A model generated the notes under the pieces. That model saw only the letters and a list, made by a program, of their open reading frames with translations, was not told the origin of the DNA and ran no database searches. A stretch of DNA of 64,000 nt from a bacterium YEK0313. Its GTDB lineage: Bacteria > Pseudomonadota > Alphaproteobacteria > Rhizobiales > Phreatobacteraceae. Made by a program: the position numbers and the translations under genes. Below are positions 25,972-35,456 of this stretch, in pieces (positions within the stretch are counted from its first letter, which is position 1; the number at the start of each line of letters is the position of its first letter). The stretch spans positions 952,501-1,016,500 of the forward strand of contig CCMO02000002.1 in NCBI GenBank assembly GCA_000751295.2. The letters are read 5' to 3'.

Positions 25972-27810
25972 TCAGCTTGCCGGTTTCTTGCTCTGGCCGA
26001 ACATCGACTTGATGTTGTCCCACAGCTCCAGCTTGACGCCGTAGCGGCGCATGATCACCGCCTGCTGAAGCACCGACAGCGTGTTGTTCCAGGCCCAGTA
26101 GATGACGAGGCCGGCCGGGAACGAGGCGAGCATGAAGGTGAACAGGATCGGCATCCACTTGAAGAAGGTCGCCTGGATCGGATCGGTCGGCGCCGGGTTC
26201 ATCTGCATCTGCACCCACATGGTGACGCCCATGATCAGCGGCCAAATGCCGATCAGCAGGAAATGCGGCACCTCGAAGGGCAGGAGACCGAACAGATTGA
26301 ACAGCGAGGTCGGGTCCGGCGCCGAGAGGTCGCGGATCCAGCCGAAGAACGGCGCCTGGCGCATTTCGATGGTGATGAACAGCACCTTGTAGAGCGCGAA
26401 GAACACCGGGATCTGGATGACGATCGGCCAACAGCCCGCCAGCGGGTTGATCTTCTCCCGCTTGTAGAGCGCCATCAGCTCCTGCTGCTGCTTCATCTTG
26501 TCGTCCGCGAAGCGATCGCGGATTTCCATCATTTCCGGCTGCACCTTCTTCATCATGGTGATGGAGGCGTAGCTCTTGTTGGCGAGCGGGAAGAACAGCG
26601 CCTTGACCAGCAGCGTGACGAGCAGGATGGCGATGCCGAAATTGCCGGTCTTCAGGAAGATCCAGTCCATCACCTTGAACAGCGGCTTGGTGATGAAATA
26701 GAACCAGCCCCAGTCGATCAGGCGGTCGAACCGGTCGACATTGAGGCTCGCGGCATAGCCGTCGACGACGGCGACTTCCTTGGCGCCGGCGAACAGGCGC
26801 GAGGTGGTCTCGACGGTGGCGCCCGGCGCAATGGTCAGGGCGGGCTTCAGATAGTCGGTCTGATAGCTCTTGAACGTGCCCGACTGGAAGAACTTGAAGC
26901 TCGAATCCGTATCGGTGGCCTGGTCCGGGATCAGCGCCGCCGCCCAATATTTGTCGGTGATGCCAAGCCAGCCGCCGCGCGAGCGGAAGGCCTGTGCCCG
27001 CGCCGTCTCGATGGCGGAATAGCCGACCTCCTGCAGGCCCTTGTCGCCGAACACGCCGATCAGGCCCTCGTGCAGGATGTAGTAGCCGGAGGTCTGCGGC
27101 GTGCCGTGGCGCGAGATGAGACCATAGGGGTGCAGCACCGCCTGCGCCTGACCGCGGTTCACCACGCTGTCGCGCACGGTGATCATGTAGGTCGGGTCGA
27201 TCTCGTAGGTGCGCTGGAAGGTGAGGCCCTGGCCATTGTCCCAGGTCAGCACCACCGGCGTCGACGGCGTCAGCTTGCCGCTGCCGGTCTGGGTCCAGCG
27301 GGTCTCGGCATTGGGCACCGGGATCGTCTGGCCGGCGCCGGGCACGAAACCGAATTCGGCGTAGAACGGCTGGCGATGATGGGTCGGGTCGATCGGCGAG
27401 CCCTGCGGCGACAGCAGAATGACGTTCGGGCTGTTCCGCTCCACCGTCTCCCGATAGGTGGCCAGGACGAGGTCGTCGACACGGCCGCCGACGAGATTGA
27501 TCGAGCCGGTCAGGCGCGGCGTCTCGATGGCGACGCGCGGAGTTGCGGCGATCACCTGTTCACGCGTCTGGGCGACCACGGCGGCGGGAGCGCTGGCGCC
27601 GGGCGCCGCCGGCGCGCTCGCGCCCGGGACCGGCGTGCCGGCCGACGGCTGCGGCGCGCCCTGCTGCTGGGCCTGCTGTTGCGCCTGCTGCTGGCGCTGG
27701 GCCTCGCGCTGGCGCTCCATCTGGGGCATGCCGACGAAATACTGCCAGCCGACCAGCACCAGGATGGAGAGCACGATCGCTAGGATGTAATTGCGGTTGT
27801 TGTCGGCCAT
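25972..27810 (-). CDS. yidC: Membrane protein insertase YidC
   Basis: 612 residues. The first membrane helix (ILAIVLSILVLVGWQYFVG, about residues 9-27) is followed by a Gln- and Pro/Ala-rich linker (ERQREAQRQQQAQQQ), the periplasmic P1 beta-sandwich of Gram-negative YidC, and the conserved C-terminal helices. In those, FFPLANKSYASITMMKKVQPEM holds the cytoplasmic hairpin and NPLAGCWPIVIQIPVFFALYK the hydrophilic groove region. It inserts inner-membrane proteins alone or with SecYEG. It follows rnpA by 35 bases in the classical rpmH-rnpA-yidC order; the small yidD gene often found between them is absent. Confidence 0.96.
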   Translation of the reverse strand: MADNNRNYILAIVLSILVLVGWQYFVGMPQMERQREAQRQQQAQQQAQQQGAPQPSAGTPVPGASAPAAPGASAPAAVVAQTREQVIAATPRVAIETPRLTGSINLVGGRVDDLVLATYRETVERNSPNVILLSPQGSPIDPTHHRQPFYAEFGFVPGAGQTIPVPNAETRWTQTGSGKLTPSTPVVLTWDNGQGLTFQRTYEIDPTYMITVRDSVVNRGQAQAVLHPYGLISRHGTPQTSGYYILHEGLIGVFGDKGLQEVGYSAIETARAQAFRSRGGWLGITDKYWAAALIPDQATDTDSSFKFFQSGTFKSYQTDYLKPALTIAPGATVETTSRLFAGAKEVAVVDGYAASLNVDRFDRLIDWGWFYFITKPLFKVMDWIFLKTGNFGIAILLVTLLVKALFFPLANKSYASITMMKKVQPEMMEIRDRFADDKMKQQQELMALYKREKINPLAGCWPIVIQIPVFFALYKVLFITIEMRQAPFFGWIRDLSAPDPTSLFNLFGLLPFEVPHFLLIGIWPLIMGVTMWVQMQMNPAPTDPIQATFFKWMPILFTFMLASFPAGLVIYWAWNNTLSVLQQAVIMRRYGVKLELWDNIKSMFGQSKKPAS

Positions 27811-27845
27811 CGGTCCATGCAGGTGCGGCGAGAGGGATCGGAAGG

Positions 27846-28271
27846 TCAGCGCGCCGGCGGCGTGCCGCCGGACGGGCTGTCGGAACTGCGGTTCAGCGTG
27901 CGCTCGGCCTTCGCCTTAGGCTCGCCTTTGGCCGCGGCGGCGCGGCGGAGCGCCTCGGTGAGATCGGCGACGAGGCTTTCGAAGGGCCGGTCGAGGGCGG
28001 CACGGCCCAGCACCAGCACGTAGTCGGAGCCCGGCTGCGCCGCATCGCGGGCGCCGAGACGGACCACTTCCTTCAGGCGGCGGCGCATCCGGTTGCGCTC
28101 CACCGCCCCGCCGGTCTTCTTGGTCACCGTGAAGCCGAAGCGCGGACCCTTGTCGTCGCCGCGCCGGCGTTCCTGCAAGACGAAGGCCGCCGTTGGGAAA
28201 CGGCGGCCCTTGGAACAGGCGATGAAGTCAGCACGGCGGACGAGGCGGCTCGGTGGTGTCAAACCGGTCAT
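27846..28271 (-). CDS. rnpA: Ribonuclease P protein component
   Basis: 141 residues. The signature FGFTVTKKTGGAVERNRMRR (the RNase P RNR motif) lies near residues 46-65, with RLVRRADFIACSKGRRF at the N-terminus. The C-terminal 30 residues are a lysine/arginine- and proline-containing extension not required by the family. It binds M1 RNA and helps cleave tRNA leaders. It lies 48 bases after rpmH in the same direction. Confidence 0.94.
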   Translation of the reverse strand: MTGLTPPSRLVRRADFIACSKGRRFPTAAFVLQERRRGDDKGPRFGFTVTKKTGGAVERNRMRRRLKEVVRLGARDAAQPGSDYVLVLGRAALDRPFESLVADLTEALRRAAAAKGEPKAKAERTLNRSSDSPSGGTPPAR

Positions 28272-28319
28272 CGTCGGCCTCCGGTCACGCGGACCGGCCG
28301 AAAGCTCGGCCGTGTCGGG

Positions 28320-28454
28320 TTACGCCGACAGGCGCTTGCGGCCGCGTGCACGGCGCGCCGCCAGGACGCGCTGGCCGCCCTTGGTGGCCATGCGGGCGCG
28401 GAAGCCATGCCGGCGCTTGCGCACGAGCTTGGAGGGTTGGTAGGTGCGTTTCAC
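28320..28454 (-). CDS. rpmH: 50S ribosomal protein L34
   Basis: 44 residues read from a GTG start (28452-28454): MKRTYQPSKLVRKRRHGF at the N-terminus and GRKRLSA at the end, which matches L34 over its whole length. It is the first gene of the rpmH-rnpA-yidC unit, and a good promoter lies about 117 bases upstream. Confidence 0.95.
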   Translation of the reverse strand: MKRTYQPSKLVRKRRHGFRARMATKGGQRVLAARRARGRKRLSA

Positions 28455-28570
28455 GGGACATCTCCGCGCGGATCTGGATCAAAACGATCGGATGGGGTTC
28501 GGGTCGGCACGCCTCAGGCAGGCCGTAAACGGAACCCGCCTCGGGCGCGGGCCGCTCCCAAGTCGGGCGG

Positions 28571-28600
28571 GTTATAGGCAGGACGGCATGGAAAAGTCAA
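28571..28600 (-). promoter_or_regulatory. Candidate sigma70 promoter for rpmH-rnpA-yidC
   Basis: Read on the minus strand, TTGACT (28595-28600) and TATAAC (28571-28576) are separated by 18 bases. They lie 117-146 bases before the rpmH GTG. Both boxes are close to consensus, and a strong promoter is expected for this operon. Confidence 0.6.
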
Positions 28601-28667
28601 CGCGCGGGCAGAAGTTCCGATGCCGCAGGCCGGAATGGCCGCCTCGAGCCCGGCCGCGCAGGCCGCG

Positions 28668-29285
28668 TCAGGTCAGCGGAATGCTGCCGACATGGGCGAC
28701 GAAGGCCGGACGCTCGGCCATCAACCGGTACCAGCGGTCGAGATGGACGAGCCGCGGCCCGTCCGGGATCAGCCCGTAATACCGGTAGGCGACGATGGCG
28801 AGCGGAATGTCGGCCACCGAAAAGGTGTTGCCGACGACATGGCTGTGCCGGCCGAGCTCGGCGTCGAGGATGGTCATGGCCGCGATCGACTTCGCCTTGC
28901 CGTCCGCGATCGCAGCCTGGTCGCGCCGTTCCGGCGGGGTGCGCACGAGGCCCCAGAAGACCGGGCTCAGCGCCGGCATGGCCTCGGTCTGCTGCCAGTC
29001 CATCCACATGTCGACCCGCGCCTTGTCGGCGAGCGAGACCGGCAGCAGCCGGCCGTGCTTGCGCGCCAGATGCCGGCAGATGGCGTTGGATTCCCACAGC
29101 GTGACGCCCTCGTCGAGGATCGTCGGCACCCGGCCATTGGGGTTGCGGGCCCGGTAGTCGGCGTCGTCGACGACCCCGAACTCGCGGCCCGCATCGATGC
29201 GCCGGTGCTCCAGGCCGAGCTCGCCGACGCACCACATCACCTTTTGCACATTGGAGGAATTCACCCTCCCCCAGATCGTCAGCAT
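28668..29285 (-). CDS. Glutathione S-transferase family protein
   Basis: 205 residues from MLTIWGRVNSSNVQKVMW; the ATG at 29283-29285 has GGGAG nine bases upstream, and an in-frame ATG 12 codons earlier is disfavoured. The thioredoxin-like N-terminal domain carries the probable catalytic serine in VNSSNVQKV, the cis-proline in GRVPTILDEG and the glutathione-binding ESNAICRHLA. The C-terminal helical domain follows. It is probably a cytosolic theta/beta-like GST in stress defence; no substrate is indicated. It sits 14 bases downstream of mutM on the same strand. Confidence 0.88.
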   Translation of the reverse strand: MLTIWGRVNSSNVQKVMWCVGELGLEHRRIDAGREFGVVDDADYRARNPNGRVPTILDEGVTLWESNAICRHLARKHGRLLPVSLADKARVDMWMDWQQTEAMPALSPVFWGLVRTPPERRDQAAIADGKAKSIAAMTILDAELGRHSHVVGNTFSVADIPLAIVAYRYYGLIPDGPRLVHLDRWYRLMAERPAFVAHVGSIPLT

Positions 29286-29299
29286 GGCGGCCATCTCCC

Positions 29300-30169
29300 T
29301 CAGCGCTGGCAGGTCGGGCAATAGAAGGTCGACCGGTTGGACTGCACCATGCGGCGCACGGTGCTGCGGCAGCCCGCGGTGATGCAGGCTTCGCCCTCGC
29401 GATCGTAGATCTGGAAGCGGTGCTGGAAATAGCCGAGCTCGCCGGAGGGCTGGGCATGGTCGCGCAGGGTCGAGCCGCCGGCTTCCAGCGCCTCGGCGAT
29501 GACCGCGTGGATGACCGGCACCAGCCGCTCCAGGCGGGCGGTGGCGGCACCGGCCTTGGTCACCAGGCTGCCGGCCTTGCGGGTCGGGGCGAGGCCGGCG
29601 CGGAACAGCGCCTCGCAGACATAGATGTTGCCGAGGCCGGCAATGATCGACTGGTCGAGCAGCGCCGCCTTCAACGGCGCCTGCTTGTCGCGGAACCGTT
29701 CGGCGAGATAGGCGGCGGACAGGGCATTGCCCGTCGGCTCGACGCCGAGATGGGCGAACAGCGGATGATCGGCGAGCGCGGCGCGGCCCGAAAGCAGCAT
29801 GAAGCCGAACCGGCGCGGGTCGTTATAGGTGACGGTCGCGCCGGAGCTCAGGTGGAGCACCACATGGTCATGGGCGGCATCGCGCGAGCGGGCATGGTGG
29901 AAGTCGCCCTGGACCGCCGTCTCGATGCGGAACGAGCCGGACATGCCGAGATGCATGATCACCACCTCGCCGCCGTCGAGGTCGGCCAGCAGATATTTCG
30001 CCCGGCGGCCGAGGCTCTCGATGCGCCGGCCGGTCAGCCGCTCCTGGAACCCGTCCGGAAAGGGGAAGCGCAGATCCTTGCGCCGCACTTCGGCGCGGGT
30101 GATGGTCGCGCCCTCCATGACCGGCACGAGGCCGCGCCGGACGGTTTCGACTTCGGGCAATTCCGGCAT
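29300..30169 (-). CDS. mutM: Formamidopyrimidine-DNA glycosylase (MutM/Fpg)
   Basis: 289 residues starting MPELPEVETVRRGL. After Met removal Pro2 is the catalytic nucleophile and Glu3 the helper, so this ATG (30167-30169) is certain although the frame is open further upstream. The helix-two-turns-helix is in IAGLGNIYVCEALFRAGL, and the C-terminal zinc finger has four cysteines (ACITAGC and FYCPTCQR). It removes 8-oxoguanine and other oxidised purines. It diverges from ubiE, with 144 bases between the start codons. Confidence 0.96.
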   Translation of the reverse strand: MPELPEVETVRRGLVPVMEGATITRAEVRRKDLRFPFPDGFQERLTGRRIESLGRRAKYLLADLDGGEVVIMHLGMSGSFRIETAVQGDFHHARSRDAAHDHVVLHLSSGATVTYNDPRRFGFMLLSGRAALADHPLFAHLGVEPTGNALSAAYLAERFRDKQAPLKAALLDQSIIAGLGNIYVCEALFRAGLAPTRKAGSLVTKAGAATARLERLVPVIHAVIAEALEAGGSTLRDHAQPSGELGYFQHRFQIYDREGEACITAGCRSTVRRMVQSNRSTFYCPTCQR

Positions 30170-30313
30170 GGGCTGATCGCGTCCCGTCCGACTGAGTTGA
30201 ACGCATGCTGGGTTGAACGCATGGAAACGCGGCGAGCGCCCCCGCGACCCCGTCGTCATAGCGCGCGCCAAGAGGTTCCGCTATGGTCCGGCCGCATGCA
30301 AGAGGTCCCGTTC

Positions 30314-31066
30314 ATGTCCGCCGCCCCGCAAACCGATTTTGGCTATGCCCGCGTCGATCTCGACGCCAAGCAGGGCCTGGTCGACGACGTCTTCCACAAA
30401 GTGGCCGGGCGCTACGACCTGATGAACGACCTGATGTCGGCAGGTCTCCATCGCATCTGGAAGGACGTGATGGTGACGCGGCTCGGCATTTCCAGGACGC
30501 GCGCCTTCGCGCATCTGGACGTTGCGGGCGGCACCGGCGACGTCGCCTTCAAGGTGGTCGCTGCGGGAGCTGAAGCCGCCGCCACCGTCTGCGACATCAA
30601 TGCCGAGATGCTCAAGGTCGGCCGCGACCGCGCCCTGAAGCGCGGGCTCGACCATCGCGTCGAATTCGTCCAGGGCAATGCCGAGGCGCTGCCGTTCCCG
30701 AGCGGCTCGTTCGACGGCTATACGATCGCCTTCGGCATCCGCAACGTGCCACGGATCCAGCTGGCGCTCGAGGAGGCCTATCGGGTGCTCCGGCCGGGCG
30801 GCCGGCTGCTCGTGCTGGAATTCTCCCCCGAGGTCGTGCCGGGCCTCGACCGGGTCTACGACGCCTATTCCTTCGCCGTCATCCCGCAGCTCGGCCGGCT
30901 GGTGACCGGTGATGCGGAGCCCTATCGCTATCTCGTCGAATCGATCCGCAAGTTTCCGCGGCCGGAGGCCTTTTCCGGCATGATCGGCAAGGCCGGCTTC
31001 GGCCGGGTCGAGGCCACCGCCATGACCGGCGGCATCGTCTATCTGCACGGCGCCTGGAAGGTCTGA
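30314..31066 (+). CDS. ubiE: Ubiquinone/menaquinone C-methyltransferase UbiE
   Basis: 250 residues from MSAAPQTDFGYARVDLDAKQ; ATG 30314 has AAGAGG nine bases upstream, while ATG 30296 lacks a site. SAM-binding motif I is LDVAGGTGDVAFKVV. The UbiE signatures VFHKVAGRYDLMNDLMSAG and YTIAFGIRNVPRIQLALEEA are complete. It C-methylates the benzoquinol ring in ubiquinone synthesis. It is followed after two bases by ubiB, so the two are translated together. Confidence 0.96.
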   Translation: MSAAPQTDFGYARVDLDAKQGLVDDVFHKVAGRYDLMNDLMSAGLHRIWKDVMVTRLGISRTRAFAHLDVAGGTGDVAFKVVAAGAEAAATVCDINAEMLKVGRDRALKRGLDHRVEFVQGNAEALPFPSGSFDGYTIAFGIRNVPRIQLALEEAYRVLRPGGRLLVLEFSPEVVPGLDRVYDAYSFAVIPQLGRLVTGDAEPYRYLVESIRKFPRPEAFSGMIGKAGFGRVEATAMTGGIVYLHGAWKV

Positions 31067-31068
31067 CC

Positions 31069-32637
31069 TTGCTCGGCGCAACCCTCCATGTCCTGCGGCT
31101 CGGCCGCGCAGCCTATGTTTTCGCCCGCGAGGGCGTGTTCGGCCTGCTCGACGCGGACAGCCTGCCCCGCCCGGCCCGTCTCGGCCTGAGAGCCGCGCGG
31201 CTGATCGAGCGGCGGCGGGCCGGCACGCGCTCCGACAGGCTGACCGCGGCCCTGACCCGGCTCGGCCCGACCTATGTCAAGCTCGGCCAGTTCCTGTCGA
31301 CCCGTCCCGACGTGGTCGGCACGGCCATCGCGAACGATCTGGAGGCCCTGCAGGACCAGGTACCGCCCTTCGCGCAGGACGTCGCCGAGCGGATCGTCGC
31401 CGAGACGCTCGGCCAGCCGACCGCCACGCTGTTCGCAAGCTTCGGTCCGGCAATCGCCGCCGCCTCGGTCGCCCAGGTGCACCGCGCCCGCATCCGCGAC
31501 GGCGAGCGCGAGCGCGAGGTTGCGGTGAAGGTGCTGCGGCCGGGCGTTGCCGACCGCTTCCGCGCCGATCTCGCCGACTATTATTTCGCCGCCCGCTTCG
31601 CCGAGCGCTTCCTGCCCGACAGCCGGCGGCTGCGGCCGATCGGCATTGTCGACACGCTCGCCCGCTCGATGGCGCTCGAGCTCGACATGCGCCTGGAGGC
31701 CGCGGCCGCGTCCGAAATGGCGGAACGGACCAGGGACGATCCCGGCTTCCGGGTGCCGATCGTCGATTGGAACCGCACTGGCAAGCTGGTGCTGACCACC
31801 GAATGGATCGACGGGCTCAGGCTTGCCGACCGCGACGGCCTCGCCCGGGCCGGCATCGACCCGCAGGCGCTCGGCCGCACGGTCATCCAGAGCTTCCTGC
31901 GCCATGCCCTGCGCGACGGCTTCTTCCACGCCGACATGCACCAGGGCAACCTGTTCGCCGATGCCGCCGGCAACCTGGTGGCGGTCGATTTCGGCATTAT
32001 GGGCCGGATCGGGCCGAAGGAGCGGCGCTTCCTCGCCGAGATCCTGCTCGGCTTCATCACCAAGGACTACCGGCGCGTCGCCGAGGTCCATTTCGAAGCC
32101 GGCTATGTCCCGGCGCACCATTCGGTCGACGAATTCGCCCAGGCGATCCGCGCCATCGGCGAGCCGATCCATTCGCGCACCGCCGACCAGATCTCGATGG
32201 CCAAGCTGCTGTCGCTGCTGTTCGAGGTGACGGCCATTTTCGACATGACGACCCGCACCGAGCTGATCCTGCTGCAGAAGACCATGGTGGTGGTGGAAGG
32301 CGTCGCCCGTTCGCTCGATCCAAGGCTCGACATGTGGTCGACCGCCGAGCCAGTCGTGCGCGAATGGATCACCCGCAATCTCGGGCCGGTCGGCCGGCTG
32401 CAGGATGCCGGCGAGGGCGCGCGGGCGCTCGCCAAGGTGGCCGGCGACCTGCCGGCCCTGCTCAACCGGGCCGCGCGCCTGTCGGAGCGGATCGACGAAC
32501 TGACCCGCGACGGCTTCGTGCTGGCGCCGCAATCGCTCAGGGGCATCGGCGAGGCCGAGGCCCGGCGCAACCGCTGGAGCACCGTCGCGCTCTGGCTGAT
32601 CGCGCTGCTGCTCGCGGTCCATCTGTTCCTCGACTGA
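31069..32637 (+). CDS. ubiB: Ubiquinone biosynthesis kinase-like protein UbiB
   Basis: 522 residues from a TTG start two bases after the ubiE stop, suggesting translational coupling. It belongs to the ABC1/ADCK atypical kinase family: the KxGQ motif is in YVKLGQFLSTRPD, followed by AAASVAQVHRARI, the invariant Lys in VAVKVLRPGV, the catalytic loop HADMHQGNLF and the metal site AVDFGIMGRI. A C-terminal hydrophobic segment (VALWLIALLLAVHLFLD) anchors it in the inner membrane. It is needed for coenzyme Q biosynthesis. Confidence 0.95.
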   Translation: MLGATLHVLRLGRAAYVFAREGVFGLLDADSLPRPARLGLRAARLIERRRAGTRSDRLTAALTRLGPTYVKLGQFLSTRPDVVGTAIANDLEALQDQVPPFAQDVAERIVAETLGQPTATLFASFGPAIAAASVAQVHRARIRDGEREREVAVKVLRPGVADRFRADLADYYFAARFAERFLPDSRRLRPIGIVDTLARSMALELDMRLEAAAASEMAERTRDDPGFRVPIVDWNRTGKLVLTTEWIDGLRLADRDGLARAGIDPQALGRTVIQSFLRHALRDGFFHADMHQGNLFADAAGNLVAVDFGIMGRIGPKERRFLAEILLGFITKDYRRVAEVHFEAGYVPAHHSVDEFAQAIRAIGEPIHSRTADQISMAKLLSLLFEVTAIFDMTTRTELILLQKTMVVVEGVARSLDPRLDMWSTAEPVVREWITRNLGPVGRLQDAGEGARALAKVAGDLPALLNRAARLSERIDELTRDGFVLAPQSLRGIGEAEARRNRWSTVALWLIALLLAVHLFLD

Positions 32638-32679
32638 GCGACACCTACCGGTGCTGGCCGCGAGCGACTATGTTCGGTC

Positions 32680-34125
32680 ATGGTTCAAGTGCTGACACCC
32701 GATAACGCCGTCGACCGCCTCGAAGAGCTCTATGCCGAGGCGACGCAGGCGCTGCGCACCGCGCTCGCCCGCTTCGTCGACGGCGGCCCGCCGCCCTCCG
32801 CCGACGAGCGCACCCGTTTCGTCTATCCCGAGCTCGCGGTCACCTATGCGCCCGACCGGGCCGCACCGCGCAACCGGCGCGCCTACGGCAAGTTCGCCCA
32901 TCCCGGCCTGTACACGACCACCGTGACCCATCCGGGCGATTTCCGCCGCTACCTGCTCGACCAGCTCCGCCCGCTCGTCTCCGAATATGGCGCGACCATC
33001 GAGGTCCGGCCGAGCACCCAGGAAATCCCCTACCCCTACGTGCTCGACGGCGGCAACGAGTTCGCCACCGGCCATGCGACGCCGGCCGAGCTCGCCCGCT
33101 TCTTTCCGGTGCCGCTGCTGGCGCTCGTCGGCGACGAGATCGCCGATGGCACCTATGAGGGACCGGCGGTCAGCGGCCGGCCGCTGGCGCTGTTCGATGC
33201 GGTCAGGGTCGACTATTCGCTGCGCCGGATCGTCCACTATACCGGCACCGACTGGCGCGCCGTGCAGCCCTGGATCCTGCTGACCAACTACCACCGCTAT
33301 GTCGACCAGTTCGTCGCCTGGGCGGTGACCGAGATCGCCGAAGGACGGGCCGAGCGGCTGGTCGCGCCGGGCGGGCTCAGCGTCGACCGCGACAGCCTGG
33401 AGGGCGCCGCCGAGCGCATCGCCATCTCGGCCTGGCACCGCTTCCAGATGCCGGCCTATCACCTGGAACGGGCGGGCACGCCCGGCGTGACGCTGGTCAA
33501 TATCGGCGTCGGCCCGTCCAACGCCAAGAACATGACCGACCATCTTGCCGTGCTGAGGCCGGATTGCTGGCTGATGGTCGGCCATTGCGGCGGCCTGCGC
33601 CAGGCGCAGGAGATCGGCGACTATGTGCTGGCCCATGCCTATCTCCGGCGCGACCGCATCCTGGACGGCCTGCTGCCGCCGGAAATCCCGATCCCGGCGC
33701 TCGCCGAGATCCAGACCGCCCTGCAGGAAGCCTGCGCCGCCGTCACCGGGGCGAGCGGCGAACAGCTCAAGCACCGCCTGCGCACCGGCACCGTGGTGAC
33801 CAATGACGACCGCAACTGGGAGCTGCGCTACACCCAGGAAAAACGGCTGATCAACCTTTCGCGCGCCATCGCCGTCGACATGGAGAGCGGCACGATCGCG
33901 GCCCAGGGCTATCGGCTGCGCGTGCCCTACGGCACGCTGCTCTGCGTTTCCGACAAGCCGCTGCACGGCGAGATCAAGCTGCCGGGCGCCGCCAATACCT
34001 TCTATGCCAATGCGGTCGCGCAGCACCTGCTGGTCGGCCTCGACGCCATCGAGCGGTTGAAACGCACCGGCGGGGCCATCCATTCGCGCAAGCTCAGGAG
34101 CTTCGACGAACCGCCATTCCGCTGA
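32680..34125 (+). CDS. amn: AMP nucleosidase
   Basis: 481 residues, full family length. The N-terminal regulatory domain (about 1-170) is followed by the nucleoside phosphorylase-like catalytic domain, with LVNIGVGPSNAKNMTDHLAV, MVGHCGGLRQAQEIGDYVLA and AIAVDMESGTIAAQGYRLRV, whose MESG segment binds the ribose. It hydrolyses AMP to adenine and ribose 5-phosphate and so adjusts adenylate pools. It stands between ubiB and coaBC, on the same strand but 42 and 78 bases from them, so it may have its own promoter. Confidence 0.93.
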   Translation: MVQVLTPDNAVDRLEELYAEATQALRTALARFVDGGPPPSADERTRFVYPELAVTYAPDRAAPRNRRAYGKFAHPGLYTTTVTHPGDFRRYLLDQLRPLVSEYGATIEVRPSTQEIPYPYVLDGGNEFATGHATPAELARFFPVPLLALVGDEIADGTYEGPAVSGRPLALFDAVRVDYSLRRIVHYTGTDWRAVQPWILLTNYHRYVDQFVAWAVTEIAEGRAERLVAPGGLSVDRDSLEGAAERIAISAWHRFQMPAYHLERAGTPGVTLVNIGVGPSNAKNMTDHLAVLRPDCWLMVGHCGGLRQAQEIGDYVLAHAYLRRDRILDGLLPPEIPIPALAEIQTALQEACAAVTGASGEQLKHRLRTGTVVTNDDRNWELRYTQEKRLINLSRAIAVDMESGTIAAQGYRLRVPYGTLLCVSDKPLHGEIKLPGAANTFYANAVAQHLLVGLDAIERLKRTGGAIHSRKLRSFDEPPFR

Positions 34126-34203
34126 ACACCCCTCGCAAGGCGAGCTTGATCGGCCCCTCCAACCGGCTAGGCTCGCGCACCTGTCGCGCCCGGACCCATC
34201 ATC

Positions 34204-35406
34204 ATGCTCCAGTCCAAGCGGATCCTTCTGATCATCGGCGGCGGCATTGCCGCCTACAAATCGCTCGAGCTGATCCGGCGGCTGCAGGATCGCGGCGCCA
34301 GCGTGCACTGCATCCTGACCAGGGCCGGGGCCGAATTCGTCACCCCCCTGTCGGTCGGCTCGCTGTCGGGCGCCAAGGTGCACCAGGAGCTGTTCTCGCT
34401 GACCGACGAGGCGGAGATGGGCCATATCGAGCTGTCGCGCGATGCCGATCTGCTGGTGGTGGCGCCGGCAACCGCCGATCTCATGGCCAAGATGGCCCAT
34501 GGCCTGGCCAATGACCTCGCCTCGACCGCACTGCTCGCGACCGACAAGCGGGTTCTGCTCGCTCCGGCCATGAACGTGCGCATGTGGCTCAACCCCGCCA
34601 CCCAGCGCAATCTCGCCATCCTCAAGGGCGACGGCGTCGAGACGGTCGGGCCCAACGACGGCGGCATGGCCTGCGGCGAATTCGGTCCGGGCCGGATGGC
34701 CGAACCGCACGAGATCATCGTCACCATCGAGCGGATGATGCAGGATCCGGCGGTGAGCCGCCCGCTGCAGGGCAAGCGCGTGGTGGTCACCTCGGGCCCG
34801 ACCCGCGAGGCGATCGATCCGGTGCGCTACATCTCCAACAATTCGTCGGGCAAGCAGGGCCATGCCATCGCCCGGGCCGCGGCCGAGGCGGGCGCTTCGG
34901 TGACGCTGGTGTCCGGGCCGGTCGCCCTGCCCGACCCGGTCGGCGTCGACGTCGTCCATGTCGAGAGCGCCCGCGACATGATGGCGGCGGTCGAAGCGGC
35001 GCTGCCCGCCGACGTCGCGGTGTTTGCCGCGGCGGTCGCCGACTGGCGGGTTGCCGAGATCGCCGGCGCCAAGCTGAAGAAAGGGCCGTCCGGCCCGCCG
35101 AGCCTCGGCTTCGTCGAAAATCCCGACATTCTCGCCACCATCGCCCGGCACCCGACGCAGCGGCCGCGCCTCGTCGTCGGCTTCGCCGCGGAGACCGACG
35201 ACGTGATCGACAATGCCCGGGCCAAGCTCGCCCGCAAGGGCTCGGACCTGATCGTCGCCAACGACGTCGGCACGGCGACCGGCACCTTCGGCGGCGATGC
35301 CAATACGGTGCATATCGTCTCGGCCGAGGGCGTCGAAAGCTGGACCCGGCAATCCAAGGACGAGGTTGCCCGCAACCTGGTCCGGCTCATCGCCAAGAAG
35401 CTGTAG
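34204..35406 (+). CDS. coaBC: Bifunctional phosphopantothenoylcysteine decarboxylase/synthetase CoaBC
   Basis: 400 residues. The FMN-dependent CoaC decarboxylase half (about 1-185) contains IGGGIAAYKSLELIRRL, the conserved His in GHIELSRDADLLVVAPATA and PAMNVRMWLNPATQRN. The CoaB ligase half contains VVVTSGPTREAIDPVRYISN and SSGKQGHAIARAAAE, then AAVADWRV and NDVG. Together they make 4'-phosphopantetheine from phosphopantothenate and cysteine for coenzyme A. dut follows after 50 bases, the common alphaproteobacterial order. Confidence 0.96.
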   Translation: MLQSKRILLIIGGGIAAYKSLELIRRLQDRGASVHCILTRAGAEFVTPLSVGSLSGAKVHQELFSLTDEAEMGHIELSRDADLLVVAPATADLMAKMAHGLANDLASTALLATDKRVLLAPAMNVRMWLNPATQRNLAILKGDGVETVGPNDGGMACGEFGPGRMAEPHEIIVTIERMMQDPAVSRPLQGKRVVVTSGPTREAIDPVRYISNNSSGKQGHAIARAAAEAGASVTLVSGPVALPDPVGVDVVHVESARDMMAAVEAALPADVAVFAAAVADWRVAEIAGAKLKKGPSGPPSLGFVENPDILATIARHPTQRPRLVVGFAAETDDVIDNARAKLARKGSDLIVANDVGTATGTFGGDANTVHIVSAEGVESWTRQSKDEVARNLVRLIAKKL

Positions 35407-35456
35407 CGGCGGCCCCGTCGCACATCCTCCTGCCGCCCTCAAGCAGTCGAGACATC

